This document shows, in pieces, positions 36,424 to 49,058 of a stretch of DNA of 64,000 nt. Below the pieces are notes generated by a model. The model did not search any database. It was given only the letters and a program-made list of their open reading frames with translations, and was not told where the DNA came from. The position numbers and the translations under genes were made by a program. Every line of letters starts with the position of its first letter. Position 1 is the first letter of the stretch. Source of the DNA: Calliopum simillimum (lineage: Eukaryota; Arthropoda; Insecta; Diptera; Lauxaniidae); assembly GCA_951812925.1 (NCBI GenBank), contig OX638370.1, forward strand, positions 104,484,897 through 104,548,896. The letters are read 5' to 3'.

Positions 36424-37139
36424 ATTTAATAAAAAACTATAAGCATAATAATATGAAAAAAAAAGAATTTAAGTTTGTTTTTTAAATGTTTTATATCGAA
36501 GCACGTTTTATTTTGTTTTTAATTTTGAACAACGTAGAACGTATATAAGTTACACTTACTCCATGTTAAAGGAAAATGTTTATGAAATCAAAAATAAAAA
36601 ATGAAGGCATTTAAATTGAAAAATAATTTGCATTCTATTTGTAATTATTTTTTTATACTTGTTTTTCAACGTACCGCCGTAGAACATATTTAAAAAAAGT
36701 TAACAAACTCTGAACCTCGCACCACATAAATGTAATGATAGGAAACAAACAATTAAAACTAGATCGTGGAAACTTAAGCAATCTCTTGAGTTAACAATAT
36801 GTATTTACTTAGAATTTGTTGTAGAGTTATGCTAATAAAGTTCATTGTGATGCATATTAACATTTTTCGAAGGGTAAATTATGTTTCGTGAGTTTAACAT
36901 TCGTTGTTAAATTTTGCTGCTTTCACTACGTTATGCAAATTATTAAGCAGCAGAATTTAAATTAAAACCAAGCTATCTATAAATTAAAATAACAATTTTT
37001 TCTATTTTCAACAGTTTAAATACAGAAATCCCACGGCTTAGACTGCCCACAATATAAAGCTGTTAGTAGCAAACAAAATTGGACAATAGAATCTTATTTA
37101 GGTTTTTTGGTGCATTTTTTTCTACATGCTTCAAAGCAT
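36424..37139. other. Downstream of Gemin5
   Basis: A/T-rich, with several A-rich poly(A)-signal-like motifs just after the Gemin5 stop. No coding frame or repeat structure was recognised. Confidence 0.4.
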
Positions 37140-37554
37140 CAATGGAACACAAGCACATCAGTCAGCATCATTAAAATAAAGTTATACGCGCTAAGCGTAA
37201 AAACAACATAGTTTTTCACACACAATACAAAAGAAGAAAAAAAAGTATTCAATGCATAGAATTAAAAATTAAGAAGTTTAACCATTTAAAAGAGAAGTTG
37301 AAAAATGAGAAAAAGAAATCAAAACAAAAGCAACGTCAAAGCTCAACTCTACATAGCAGCGCAAAAAATCAACAAGAGCAACAAACAGCTTTGAAGACTA
37401 CAACAAGAGCAGCAATCAACAGGCAACGGTAGTGTGGCAGCGTTCAACGGTTGCTCGCCATAGATAACACGCTAACAGAGTTGCAACGTAATGGCTATCA
37501 TTGCTTTTCAGCAAAATTTTCGTAAAATTCTTAGGCATAACACGACGAATCATA
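37140..37554 (+). promoter_or_regulatory. Possible 5' non-coding exon and promoter
   Basis: From about 37140 the sequence changes to a CA/AAC-rich, CAACAAGAG-rich composition that is typical of fly 5' untranslated exons. TCAGTCAGCATC near 37160 resembles an initiator. The stretch ends with an excellent donor, AATCATAG/GTGAGC, at 37554. No frame is used. If transcribed it could be the first exon of the plus-strand gene at 57297, across an intron of about 20 kb. This is inference; another small non-coding transcript is equally possible. Confidence 0.25.
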
Positions 37555-37739
37555 GGTGAGCATGTATTGTCTAATAGCCCTCATGTTGAATGTTATTTTT
37601 AATGGACTATCTAGTGTCCTCGAATTAATATATCACAAAATGACATGCATTTAGAAGTCTTTCTGAGTTTTCTCAGAAATATTGATTGTTTTTTGAGTTT
37701 ATCCTTGCTCCGAAAGTGCGGAATAGAAAACAATCTTTT

Positions 37740-38110
37740 GATTATTATTGGACCTTATTATAAATTTGCCTGGAAATTCCCTTTCGATAATACAGAACTC
37801 AAGTTAAACTTTTTCAACACCAAATTGTTCTTTTTTCAATTCAATTCAAACTTCTTCCAAATCAAAATGAACTTTTTCCAATCAAATTAAACTTTGCAAA
37901 AAAACACGTACCTAAAGCAGCTATCGTTATGACACTTGGTACATATGCAGGATTTCCACTCCAAATTAAACCTTTTGCACATCAAATTGATCTTGCAAAA
38001 TTTAATTTGATTTAGAAAAAGGTGAAAAAAGAACAATTTGGTGTGGAAAAGGTTTCATTTCCAACAGGCATACTTTTTTCTTCCAACTACTTTGCAGTTC
38101 TAGTATTTTC
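37740..38110. repeat. Degraded dispersed repeat
   Basis: Contains AACTTTTTCCAA and CAATTCAA(A)C-type units repeated in both orientations, plus CCAACAGGCATACTTTTTTC, which also occurs at about 34605-34640 (CAGCAGGAATACTTTTTTC). It is a relative of the Gemin5 intron 6 repeat. Confidence 0.4.
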
Positions 38111-38200
38111 CATTTGATGTTACAGCTAAGGTTTTAAAAAACAGATAAACAAAATAAAAGTTTCATTAAAAATAAACAAATTAAAATTACAAAATAACTA

Positions 38201-38541
38201 GTAAGGGTGGTATCTTTGGCCTGGCCAAAAATTAAATACCCTACACTGCATTTCAAGTATATTATTAAAAACTTAGTTCGAATATCTCGAAAATCGCTTT
38301 CAGTATAGCGTATTGAAGCTTTTGCTTATGTGGGAGGTGCCACGCCCTCTTGTCCGAGTTCGCCCAGTTTTTGTTCAGTGCTCGCATTTATAATATTTAG
38401 TGGGTGAGTGAAATTTGGTAGGATTATCTCAAAAAACTCTTTCAGTATAGCATTTTCAATCTTTTGCTTATATGGGAGGTGCCACGCCCGCTTGTCCGAT
38501 TTCACCCAATTTTTGTTGAGAGATTTCATTTATAGTTCTTA
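38201..38541. repeat. DINE-like repeat, copy B (left part)
   Basis: The head is GTAAGGGTG..TTTGGCCTGGCCAAA and TTAAATACCCTACACTGCA, followed by two units about 135 bp apart containing GGGAGGTGCCACGCCC. It is cut at a TA (38540-38541) by the CACTA-like transposon and continues at 45402 in perfect register. Confidence 0.75.
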
Positions 38542-39317
38542 CACTGCAAATCCAAATGGTAATTACACGTGTTGTTTTAATGCACATAACCGTGTTATAT
38601 ATTTTTGATGTGTAAAAACTATGCATTTTTATGTGTAATATGAAATTTTTACATGTGTAACTACAGATCCTGACACACATAAGTGTGTAAAAGCTCTTAA
38701 CACACTCTACAAGCGAAAAAAATAATACACGTTTTATAAAAAGTACACGGTAAAATGCGTTAAATTGATACAAATATAATGATTTTACACATTTTTTATG
38801 ATTACACAGATATCTTGAACACGTTTCCTATTTTTATGAGATTTATATAAAAAATTTTCATGTACATTTTTGAAGGATGTAATAGTTTTGATTTACACAG
38901 AATATTAATATATAATTTCAAAACTATTTAATATATAAAAGGACTGAATGTAATTTTATATGTATGAAGATAATAGAGTGATAAAATTTTAATATAAAAA
39001 AAAAAAAATATGTAATTAGATTTATATTAAGCATTTTTTTATTTTTTTTAACCGTTTACAATTATAATAGTTTGTTAAAAAATAAGTCTATTTTTCATCC
39101 ATAAAATTCGTTGCATTAGTGGTTGACAAGTGGAACATATTTTTTACCCATCAATACAAATGATGATAATGGGCGTGGAAATATCAATTCCCCAACATTA
39201 AATGTTTTAATCTGATTACATTTCTCAACAATATATGCATTCAATTTCATCTCATAACATTCTGACTAGAGCACAATGACTACAATTAATTTCATTTTGT
39301 CTATTACTACAATATCA

Positions 39318-40450
39318 TTAGATTTTATTAATATATATTTTATTAATATTATGCATCTGGAATAATACGATGTTCCATAGACAACTATGTTTGGATACCA
39401 TTATTCTACATGAAGGACGTTCAGTTTCATCTACAAAGTCATTTAAAAATTCTACATATGGAAAATCATTTAGTAGCATAGACTTTCCAGGAGCTACATC
39501 GTCATCTTGGTACAAAAAATGTTTCACGGGCATACCGGGATAACTGTTAAGTTTGCAACACAAACGTGACTGATGACGATGACATTATCCAACGAATTTT
39601 TAGTATGTACAGATGAAAAAATTATAGATGGATGACATTCTACTTGGCATATTCTGCTAACATCCATCACATGTTTTGTTTGAAGCTCGGCATTCTGTGT
39701 TTTCTTGATTTCCTTCTATCTAAACAGAAAAGATATATATGATTTTTTTGCTTAAATGGACTAAACATATGCATTTGTTCATTGAAAAATTAAGTTAAAC
39801 ATTTACCTGAACAAGTCCTGAATAAACATTAACCAAGTTAGTGACACCATCAATGATTTTTTGAGTACAATTACTTGAAATTTTGCAAGCTTCACGAACA
39901 GTGACAATGAATTGGGCTGCACAACTTTGAGGATAATCTATGCTGTAGTCAAAATCATCAGCAGCTAAATCCAAACATTACATTCGTAAGAAATTTGAGA
40001 TGTTAAGAAAATTCTTGTAATTGAAATGTTTATTTTGAATGTGGGGTAAGCCCACAAAGGCAAAAGTAATGTCATACTCATTATGTGCTATAATGATCGG
40101 ATATTTGAACGATATAACTTTTTAACTTAATGCCGTCATTTAAATACCATCAACAACAAACAAAACATCAGCCAAATCAAACTACTTTGGCATCTTAATG
40201 GACTTATCCCACTTCTAAAAAAATCGGCTAAAATGATTTTATAAATGTACATATGTATTTATTATCATATTTGGTACATACCATGCTCAAATTCATCCTC
40301 ATTTACTGATTCATGGAAATGCCTCTTCTTCAGTTGAGTCATATATCTCCAGTCGATTCAATGAATATTTTCTGAATAAATGTTGACGAAATGATTTCCA
40401 CTTTGTGTAAGTTACACCACATCCCTGTTCACTGCACTTTATTTAAAATT
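39318..40450 (-). pseudogene. Zinc-finger type transposon protein, broken
   Basis: Minus-strand pieces in order: KCSEQGCGVTYTKWKSFRQH at about 40445-40370 (a C2H2/C2HC finger); an exon at about 39966-39808 with YPQSCAAQFIVTVREACKIS and QKIIDGVTNLVNVYSGLVQ ending on a good donor (CAG/GTAAAT); then after stops an 81-codon frame at 39563-39318 with PVKHFLYQDDDVAPGKSMLL. The order finger, helical IxGVTxL segment and acidic tail resembles uncharacterised proteins carried by animal CACTA-like elements. That comparison is from memory. Several stops interrupt it. Confidence 0.45.
40033..40223. repeat. Small TIR element, relative of the one at 52142
   Basis: Left end GTGGGGTAAGCCCACAAAG-GCAAAAGTA and right end CTTAATGGACTTATCCCAC are inverted and match the ends of the 52142-52435 element. 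TAATGTCATA and TATAATGATCGG are shared with it and with 57695-58870. It lies inside the coding relic of the CACTA-like transposon. Confidence 0.45.
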
Positions 40451-41432
40451 TTGGATCATTTTTATGATTTCGTACCACATGTTATATTAAATCTTTCATG
40501 AGCATGAGCATTCTTTCTTTGAGCATGAAATATTATTTTGGTTAGTCCATTTTCTATTATTTTTAAAGTTTAATAAAACTATGCAGAACCGTGTGTAAAC
40601 GAAAAACGTAGTAAAAATTCGCCCTTGCTTGCGCAAAACGGTAAAATCAACTGCACTGCACTGAGAAAATTTTTGTCCATATATTATTGCTATTGTTTCA
40701 AATGAAGCGATTGTATCATTTGATGTAATTAAATTATATAAATTTTTAATTATGTAAATTAATGTGGTTCGGTTCAGTTGTATCTTTAGGTGTCTTTAAT
40801 TTTCCATTACAAAAAGCAACAAAGTCAGTAAACTATCAATATTTATTGAAAAAAAAAAAAAATCACGCAAAAAATCAAAATGCACGCAATCTTTTCTTTC
40901 AGTGCCCGCACTCTCAACCAGTGTTGGCAGATGCATACAATGAAATTTTTGTACCAAAGTCGTAAAATTATTCTAGTTTTTATCATTCATTTTAATCTTC
41001 TAATTATTATTCCTTGCTATTGACGTTATACCAATAAATGGAAAGTTTTCATCTCAGTTTTCAGAAAAAAATATAAATTCGGAACCACTACATCGACGCA
41101 ATAATATGAAAAAAGTTTAAGTCGTAAGAATTTAAAAGCAAAAATGTCAAAGGACTCAGAAAATAGCACTGATTTCAAACCTGAAAGCATTTTTCAAATC
41201 TGTCTATCAGATTTGTTTTTTTAAATCCGATATATTGAAAAAATTAGCATATTGTACTGAAAAAACCGGAAGCGCTTAAATTTAATCACGTAAATTTCGC
41301 TTTAAATATGTAAATAAAAAAAACTTTTTATGCTTTTGTGCGCAATGAATACAGCTTAACTTTGACATCAAAACCTTAAAAATTGGAAAACTATATACCT
41401 CATTAAATGGTTCAAATGACACGCAATACTAG

Positions 41433-41776
41433 CTGTGTTTTTGACGACAGTTTATCTGTGCTTATATAAGCACATTATAAGGATCGTATGAGAAAGCAAC
41501 AACAAATGTGCTTAATTTAGTTTAAGTCTAATGAGCACTGTATCGTATACACCCTGTATACGAGTTTTTTCTCAGAGAATCAGCAAAATGTATTTTATTA
41601 TTTGTATAATGTATCAGTACTATTTGAGCTATTGTGAAGGAAACATGTGAATTTATTGTGCTTTTTGTGTGCTGTGAATAAATGTGGTTTTTTGGACAAA
41701 GTTCCTTTTTCCACAATAATTGTTGTGTTTTATTCCGCTGACTATCGAAGGTTTAAACATTGGTCATTCGAGCGGA

Positions 41777-41790
<14 letters not shown>
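41433..41790 (+). mobile_element. Possible LTR end plus leader of a BEL/Pao-type element
   Basis: The sequence around 41755-41775 (AAACATTGGTCATTCGAGC) resembles the junction and leader following a BEL/Pao LTR. A possible TG...CA unit of about 327 bp ends there. What follows (41820-43200) is rich in GTGAGTG-like non-coding sequence, with no gag or pol. Only one such unit is seen, so this would be a remnant nested in the CACTA-like element. Confidence 0.25.
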
Positions 41791-41817
<27 letters not shown>

Positions 41818-44379
41818 CTTAATTTAAACCGGCGAAGTGCTAAATTTCTGGAAGTAAGTTCCAGAAAATTCGCTGAATATTGTGAAATTCTATTGTGCAT
41901 GTATGCGTAGCGTCATATTTAATTTCAAATATTAAATATGTATATGTGAGTTTGGCATGAGAGGAATTGTTAATGAGAAGACCGCTGTACTGAAGAGAAA
42001 ACATCACTTACTTGTGTGGCTGTGCAGAGAGAGAAGGGGAAGTATACTGGCGCTGTGATGTCAGAAAAAATGAGCGAGCAAATGCGATTGTGCAATTCGA
42101 TATTTTAGTTAATTATAAATATTAACTTTATTTCTGCAAAATGCATTAAACAATAATAATTTGTGAGTATTATATTTTATAAAGTGCTATTGTGAGTGTT
42201 TTATTGAAGTCACTGTGAGTGCCTTGAGCAATGTCGACGACAGTGCGGCGTCAATGTGAGAAATTTTGCGGCTTTTTTGTTTTGATTTGTTTGCCTTTTT
42301 TGCGATCTTTTTTTTTGCGTTTATGCTAAGAACTGTGAAGTGTAGAGCTAGGGCATAGTGCGTGATAATAATTTTGTAAAGAGTTTACAATTTTATAATA
42401 GATTCTGTGAAAAATATTGTGCATTTAGTTTTTGATAAATAATAACAAAAGCGACATGAGCAGATTGCTTTGAGTGCGTTTTGCTTGCAGCATCATAGTT
42501 GTGAGTGTGAGTGCATAGAAATTGAGAGTGTGTGCACTATTTTTTTTTTTTGTATGCGTAAAAGGGCTTTTATTTTTTTTTATTTTATTTTCTTTCTTTT
42601 GCGGCTTATGTGTAAAACAGAAAGAAGAGAAACGCAGGCAAATGTGAGGTAGCGTCTTTTCGTGCGTTTTTTTTGTTTTATACAAATACATTGTTTGTTT
42701 ATTAGGGTGTATGAAATTGATCAAATGCGTTGATCATGTTTCTGTTACAGTGAGGCAGCGGCTTCATATGCGTTTTTCACACTCACAGATTCTTAGCAAG
42801 TAGTAACATGCATGTTATGAAAATAGGTAGAGCATATTGGTCATTTTTGGGTATCGTCACCGATATTCAAAGAGAGTAAATTGTGCAAGAGCAAGATGAC
42901 CAAGAGCGAATGGTACCAAGAGCTATAGTGCAAATTAGTTCATGTCGAATTGATATGGGCTTGTATGTGTGCAATAAAAGTATGCGTAATAAGACGTTTC
43001 AAAGAGCGAAACGCAATAGAGCAAGAGAGTTTGTATCGTATATGATGCGAACTCAAATGAGTTTGTGTGCGAGGCAAAGGCAATCACTCACAGTGGCACT
43101 TAGGCACAAAATATTACAAAAAACTCACAATGATGGTAAAGGTTTTGGCGCTTTATATAAAATTAAAGGAATAGGATAAATTTATACAGGCATTATTTTT
43201 CCTTTTTATTATTTTTATTATTCTTATATTATATATCCAAATAGATAAGGGCATCAATTAAATTTTCAACAAAGGTAATCGATTGTTCGAGAAACTTTTT
43301 CTGCGTTAACACAAATTAAGAGAGCGCTTTCAGCTCAATAGTTACTACATATGGTGAATATTGCATTGGGAAATGGTGATAGTGAGAGACAGCGCGTCAA
43401 TGGGAGCATAACAGAGCGGCAGGCTTTGTTATAACTAGAGAGAGCAGAATCCTAAAGGACAATTCGCTGCATGTAATGTGTGAGATCAATCGAGAAATTT
43501 GCCAAATGCGCGCAGTGCTGCGGAGAAAATTATAGCCAGTATGTGCCGTGGAGCTGCACAACAGTGTGCTTTGTTTGCACAAATCTTTAGAGAAAGGTGT
43601 TGCTAACATGCAGCTTACAACCAAACAAAAAATTAGTCAAATATCTGGCTAAGGGATGGATCCAAAAACCAAAATTTTCTAAAATGAACGCCATTTAAAA
43701 CAAAAAGAAATAGGCATGATGCTAAAATGTACTCCGAGTGTTACAATAATTGTTTAAATTTATTATTTTTTTTATAAATGTATTTATTTATTATCATTCA
43801 AAATTGAACATAGTAGGGCGCATAGAACAATATTCAATTTTGAATGATTTTCAAGTCGCGATATCTCATGAAGGGTAAGTCTGACGAAAAAACAGCTCGA
43901 AGAGACTCTTATAGGGAATTGAACGTTCTACAAAATGCATTGACAATTTTTTTTCTAGGACGAACCGTTTAGGACCCATTTTGAAAAAACGTTTTTTTTC
44001 AAAATTTTAGGTTTGTGGGAAAAATATCTCCTTAACTATAGGTGATATGAAAAAAAAATAATATGTTACTTGTAGCGCATGTTATTCCCTATAAAAAAGT
44101 GTTTTTATTTTAAACGTGCGACTCACCGTTCATAAGTTATCGTAATTATAAGCTTGACACATCACTGTGCCTACTCATAAGTGGCATTCACAATTTACTA
44201 ATTTTTCTAAAATTTTGAATAAAGATATCTCCTGAGTTATAAGTCGTACGAAAACAGTTCGAAGGTCATTTTTATAGAAAATTTTATAAGCTACAACATT
44301 GTCCTAAAAAATTTTTCTCTAAATATAACCGTTAAAGAGATATTTGTAAAAAACTGATTTTGGACGCCATTTTTCCAAT
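41791..44379. other. Non-coding interior of the CACTA-like element
   Basis: Begins with a run of about 28 adenines, then GTGAGTG/TGTGAG-rich sequence to about 43200. After about 43670 it becomes sequence whose right part (44290-44425, including TTGCTACCTCGTATC-type sequence on the minus strand) recurs inverted at 52630-52790. No supported gene. Confidence 0.4.
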
Positions 44380-44757
44380 ATGGCGGCTCGAGCGAACACG
44401 ATACGAGGTAGCAAAGTTGAAATTCTGAAAGAGCACATCGAAATCTATAAAATAACTCATTTGCAGAAATCCCGCAAAACTTTCCAGGTAAAACTACCAA
44501 ATGACTGTACTATTATTTGTTGTAAAAGAGGTTTGTGTATGAAAAACAATCAAATGTATTTCCAATTATTTCAATTTTTAAAATTTTATCAGGTGATGAC
44601 ATCAGCTGAGTCTTTGATAACTCAAAAAAATGATGCACCAAGATCTGTAATATTCATGTCAGAAAGAGAGATAAGGAACGCTTACATAGTTGCAGATGAA
44701 GAAGTTCAAATTGAAATTACTAATCCAACCATCAGGAAAGTCGTAGCTGGGATTTAA
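44380..44757 (+). pseudogene. Plus-strand frame near the right end of the CACTA-like element
   Basis: A 125-codon frame. Its second half (SLITQKNDAPRSVIFMSERE, ADEEVQIEITNPTIRKVVAG) looks like real protein and continues past the stop as LAGYYVWQRTFPTGYNC in another frame, so the gene is broken. The motif YYVxxxxFP resembles the C-terminal end of CACTA-associated animal proteins. It points toward the right TIR, opposite to the finger-type region. Confidence 0.35.
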
Positions 44758-45401
44758 GCTGGCTACTATGTGTGGCAGAGAACATTTCCAACAGGATATA
44801 ACTGCATTCTAAGTTATGTATATCGAAGCGGAAATTTTAAATAACAAAGTGGATAAAAAAATTACAACCGTTCAAAAATTTATCCGTGACAGAGATAATT
44901 ATTTTCAAAATTCTAATCTAGAAAAACCTGACAAAGTTAAAACTTAAAAAATTTGTAAGTATTTTTCATTTAATTTTAAAAAATTGACTTTCAACCAAAA
45001 TGTTAAAAGAGGTGTTTACTTCTATAGTAATATGAATTGTTTTTTTTTTTTCTCTTAATCAAATATGTAATTGAATTTATTTTTATGTATTTACTACATA
45101 TAACATTCTTAAGCCTTTATTGAACCAAACTTGTATTTCCTTAAGAAAAAAAAAATTTTTTTTTTTTTTATAAATGTAGCCTATCAGGCGCCCGTTACTA
45201 TTAAAGAGTAAAATTTAAAGGTTTATTTGTATTTTTTATTTTTAAATGGAAGAATTAGGAACTACACACTTCTCAAAAGCGTGTTACATCAACGCACGTC
45301 TACGTGTGTAATTTAAATAACACGCCAGGAAACGCGTAAGAAATGACTACAAGAAAAAACACACTTAAATGCGTAAAAAGAACACATTACGATTTGCAGT
45401 G

Positions 45402-45941
45402 TAGTGTCTGAGTTAAATTTGGTTCGAATATCTCAAAAATCGCTTTCAGTATAGCGTTTTGAAGCTTTTGCTTATATGGGAGGTGCCACGCCCTTTTGTC
45501 CGAGTTCGCTCAGTTTTTTTTCAGAGCTAGCGCTTACAATTTCTAGTATTTATGTGTATTTTGGTTGCATTGTCGTGAAAAATACTCCTAAAATTGCATT
45601 TTGAATATATTTTTTGTATGGGCGGTAGGCGTGTCCGTTGACCGATTTTGCTCATTTTCAATCCCCCGAGCTATCTTTAATGACGGAGGCAGGGTACCAA
45701 ATTTCATTGAATTATCTTGCTTAGTTTTCCCAAAAAGTGTATTTCCACACACATCACCCAGCCAGCCAGCCAGCCACCCAGCCAGCCAGCCAGCCAGCCA
45801 GCCAGACAGACGGACATAGCTATATCGACTCAGGAGGTGACGCTGATCAAGAATATATATACTTTTCTATACCTGCCACGCCTCCTTCTCTGCGTTACAA
45901 ACGGAAGGACAAAGTGAATATACCCTGGGTGTAGGGTATAA
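45402..45941. repeat. DINE-like repeat, copy B (right part)
   Basis: Continues copy B after the transposon: TAGTGTCTGAGTTAAATTTG, one more GGGAGGTGCCACGCCC unit, the CCAG/AGAC microsatellite, GCTGATCAAGAATATATATA, and a terminal hairpin ATACCCT-GGGTGT-AGGGTAT. Without the insertion, copy B would be about 880 bp. Confidence 0.75.
45757..45810. repeat. CCAG/CAGA microsatellite inside copy B
   Basis: About eleven CCAG-type tetramers running into AGAC/GGAC. This matches the GTCY-like proto-microsatellite position seen in fly DINE-1/mini-me type elements. The same place is shorter in the copies at 55731 and 57849. Confidence 0.8.
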
Positions 45942-46000
45942 AAATAATAAAACCTTCACACTTTGTGAGAATCTAACGGATTAATGTTAATAAAAAAATA

Positions 46001-46415
46001 GTACGGGTGTTACCTTTGGCCTGGCCAAAAATTAAATACCCTGCTTGTATGGGAGGTGTCACGCCCTCTTGTCCGAATTCTCCCCGTATCTGCTAGGAGC
46101 CTGTTTTTACTGTAGTTAGTGTCTGAGTGAAATTTGGTTGGAGTAGCTCAAAAAACACTATCAATTTAGCATTTTAAAATTTTTGCTTATTTGTGAGGTG
46201 CCACGCCCTCTTCTCCGAATTAACCTTGTTTTTGCTCAAAGCTTTACTATACTTCGTATTTTTGTGTATTTTGGTTGCTTCATCGCGACGACGGAGGCAG
46301 TGTACCAAATTTCATCTAATTATCTTACCCCCAAAAATATTAAAATGATTTCAACGGAAAAACGGACAAACAGACAGACATCCAGTGAATATACCCTGGG
46401 TGTAGGGTACAAAAA
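46001..46415. repeat. DINE-like repeat, copy C (short)
   Basis: Head GTACGGGTG..GGCCTGGCCAAA, two GGGAGGTG/GTGAGGTGCCACGCCC units, a minimal AAACAGACAGACAT microsatellite and the ATACCCT-GGGTGT-AGGGTA hairpin. It lies about 60 bp after copy B and in the same orientation. Confidence 0.7.
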
Positions 46416-49058
46416 GTGACGAAATGAAAAGTAACAATGCAGTTCTTTGATTTAAGTCAATTGCATGTAGGAAAAAAAATTTACGAAAAAGTTTATCCAT
46501 GACAAGGTCCTATAATTTTAAGGATTTAAACAATTTGCATACAAATAATTCGCACTTATTGCTACGAACAATTTATTTTTTTCCTATAGGGATTTGATTT
46601 CATCCTCAACAAATCTATCGGAAAGTAAACAACAAACCTCCTCTACAACATTAATATTACTGAAGACATTTTTTGTTCCATTATCTGCTTTCATTCCCTC
46701 AAAAACTTACACATTTAATTCATCATCTTACAACTCTGTTTAACATTTTAACAAAAGCACCAACAACAATAACACATACGTATAATTGTTGTTCGGTCGT
46801 AGTCTTCAAACTCGTCGGCTGCCTGCACAAACTCGTCACCATCGCCATCGCTCAGTTGTTGTCCAATTGCTGCCGCGTTAAGTTCACTATGAATTCGGTT
46901 TCGCTACATGAATTTTTCAATGTCGAGTTCGTTGCTTAAATCTTTCGTTTTCACTTTTAACTCGTATATGCTGTTTTGCTCTCGTTGTTTGCTGTTATTT
47001 TTCTCACTGCCACGCAAACTTTTGACACCGTCATATACCGTTTGAAATCAGTTGTTATTTATGATAATAAGATATTTCGTTGTTGTTTTTGTTGTTATTG
47101 TGGTTGTTGCTATTGCTGGTGCTATTCTTATGCTGCCATAGGCAAATACACATGTTGAGTTGTATATGATGACAGTAATTAAAAAACAATTAAAGTGATT
47201 TCGCTTTTTTAATGTGTGTCGGTCGGTTGTTTGGTGGGTCGTGTTTGAAAGAAAACAAAATTAAAATCTAGTTATTAAATAAATAAAAAACAAAAGAAAA
47301 CTGCTGTGAAAATTGCAACACCGTTAAAGAGTGCAAGTGTTAAAGAATTAAAAACAAAAAAACTACAAGGTATAAAAATAAAAAATAAGAAATTCTTAAA
47401 AACTCAGACTGAAGTACCAACATTTTTATATCATTGCTAAATATATTTTTGTCTGTCCTCTTTTGTTGTTGGTGCTGTCTACAGTGTGCTAAGCTCGGCT
47501 GAGCGTGTAACGTGCATGACTAAGCGCTCAGCAATTTTTGCGACAACGACATAAACGCGTCTTCGATTTTAATTTTAAATATATTGCGCACCGCATATCA
47601 ACATATGAAATCATTTGTTTTGTATGGTTTCGGTGATGTTCAGCATTTTTTTTACTGCTTGAGTGCTTTGGATTTTACGTAAATGAGAAATAGATAGTAA
47701 TTTTGGGTTACATTGTTGTCAATGATTGCACGGTTTGAAATTTTGTACTCACAATATACTTATATTGTAAATGTTTCTGTTTTTAAATTCTTAGCTTTGT
47801 TTTAACATTTTGACGGTTTTTTTTTTTTTTTTTTTTTGAAAAATGTTTCTTAAAATAAATTTTAACTCTTATAAATACGAATTATTATAAAAGAATCCTT
47901 CATGAAGCAATATGTTAATTACCCATAAAATACTTGATGAGCATAATAACTTGTACTTATTTTGAACTTTTTTATTCCAATAAATATGAAAATTAAAGAA
48001 GAAGTTAGGAATAGCCAAAAAGGATCTTTCAAAGAAAGTTGATGAAAAGGCAATATGAATAAAGTAAAGCTTCGACCTTGCTTCTTTCTCACCATAATTA
48101 TATCGCACCAAGCGACTTCAAATAGTGACTTGCTAAAAAGAAGATTTTGTATAATATAACAACAAAAGAAAAGCGTTAACAATGGTTATCATTATCTTAT
48201 TTTTTTTTTTTTTTTAGAATAGGGACTTGACTCACTTTCAAAATAAACAACTCAATTGGTCAAAAAATATTTTGATAAAAAAAAGAATTGATCGCCAAAA
48301 TAATAACAGAAAAATTTTTGCTTAGTTTCATATGGATAAATGGTGCATAGTTCAATTTTGGGGTATTTATCAAATTATTTTTATTTTTTTATATTTTATG
48401 TTTTTTTATACATGTATAAAAAACCCAACCGATTTTCGATCAAAGCTTAAAATATAGCAAAAGGCAACTGCTCGTAACTTCGAAACTATTGATTTTTTCG
48501 GTGATGTCCTTAAGTCAACTTTTGCAGAGAATGACTAGGCCAACATTACCTTCTTAAAATTTTTACAAAAATAGCAATTTGAAAGAAAATTTTCATGATT
48601 TCTTTTCTAGAAATTAGTTTTTGTAATTTCCAAAGAGCGGAATAATTTTTCGGGAAATCTTATGTTGTAGGGAATTAAATATGGAGCTGACCTTAAAGCT
48701 AAAAAAAATCTAAACTAATTTGGGGTCGTTGAACACGAAAATCGCTTCTTTTTTTTGTGCTGATCCAGAAGAGATAATCGAAAATTTCGAGCCTCATACC
48801 TTAAACTTAATATTTTGAAATAAAATTTTAAATTAATTACATCTGATTCCAAACAACATACCGACGGGTTAAAACTACTACTAAAACTAGACATCTATTT
48901 ACATTTTTTTGAATATTTTTGTTTAGTATACAGAAACATAAAGAAAAAATGGCTCTATGCTCCAGTCTAGTCGGTTTTTTGAAATGTAGTTCCCATCCAA
49001 TTTTAAATAAAGAATGAAAAGCAGAAAACTTCAAAATAGATATCTTGTTGTAGGTTTA
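46416..49058. other. Gap without recognised gene
   Basis: 46600-47400 contains mixed simple-sequence and TGTTGTTGTT-like runs that resemble untranslated fly sequence, with no coding frame I trust. 47400-49058 is A/T-rich with poly(T) at 47818-47837 and 48202-48217. Nothing more can be supported. Confidence 0.35.

Larger units (their letters stand above)
38542..45401. mobile_element. 6.86-kb CACTA-like TIR transposon
   Basis: The left end is CACTGCAAATC and the right end GATTTGCAGTG, each flanked by TA. Removing the block and one TA restores an unbroken DINE-like unit (TATAGTTCTTAGTGTCTGAG), which proves an insertion. About 200 bp inside each end are rich in GTGTAA/TTACAC and ACACGTGT motifs, the subterminal repeats expected of CACTA/EnSpm elements. 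The inside has a zinc-finger-type minus-strand coding region (39318-40450), a plus-strand frame near the right end (44380-44757) and a long non-coding middle that includes a possible BEL/Pao leader. No intact transposase was recognised. Confidence 0.75.

Noticed and set aside
41786..41812. Poly(A) run as the tail of a processed retrocopy
   Set aside because: No coding sequence or gene-like 3' end precedes it in the right orientation.
44540..44757. Possible functional gene
   Set aside because: The protein-like frame continues past the stop only in another frame and lies inside a transposon, so it was kept as a relic rather than a gene.
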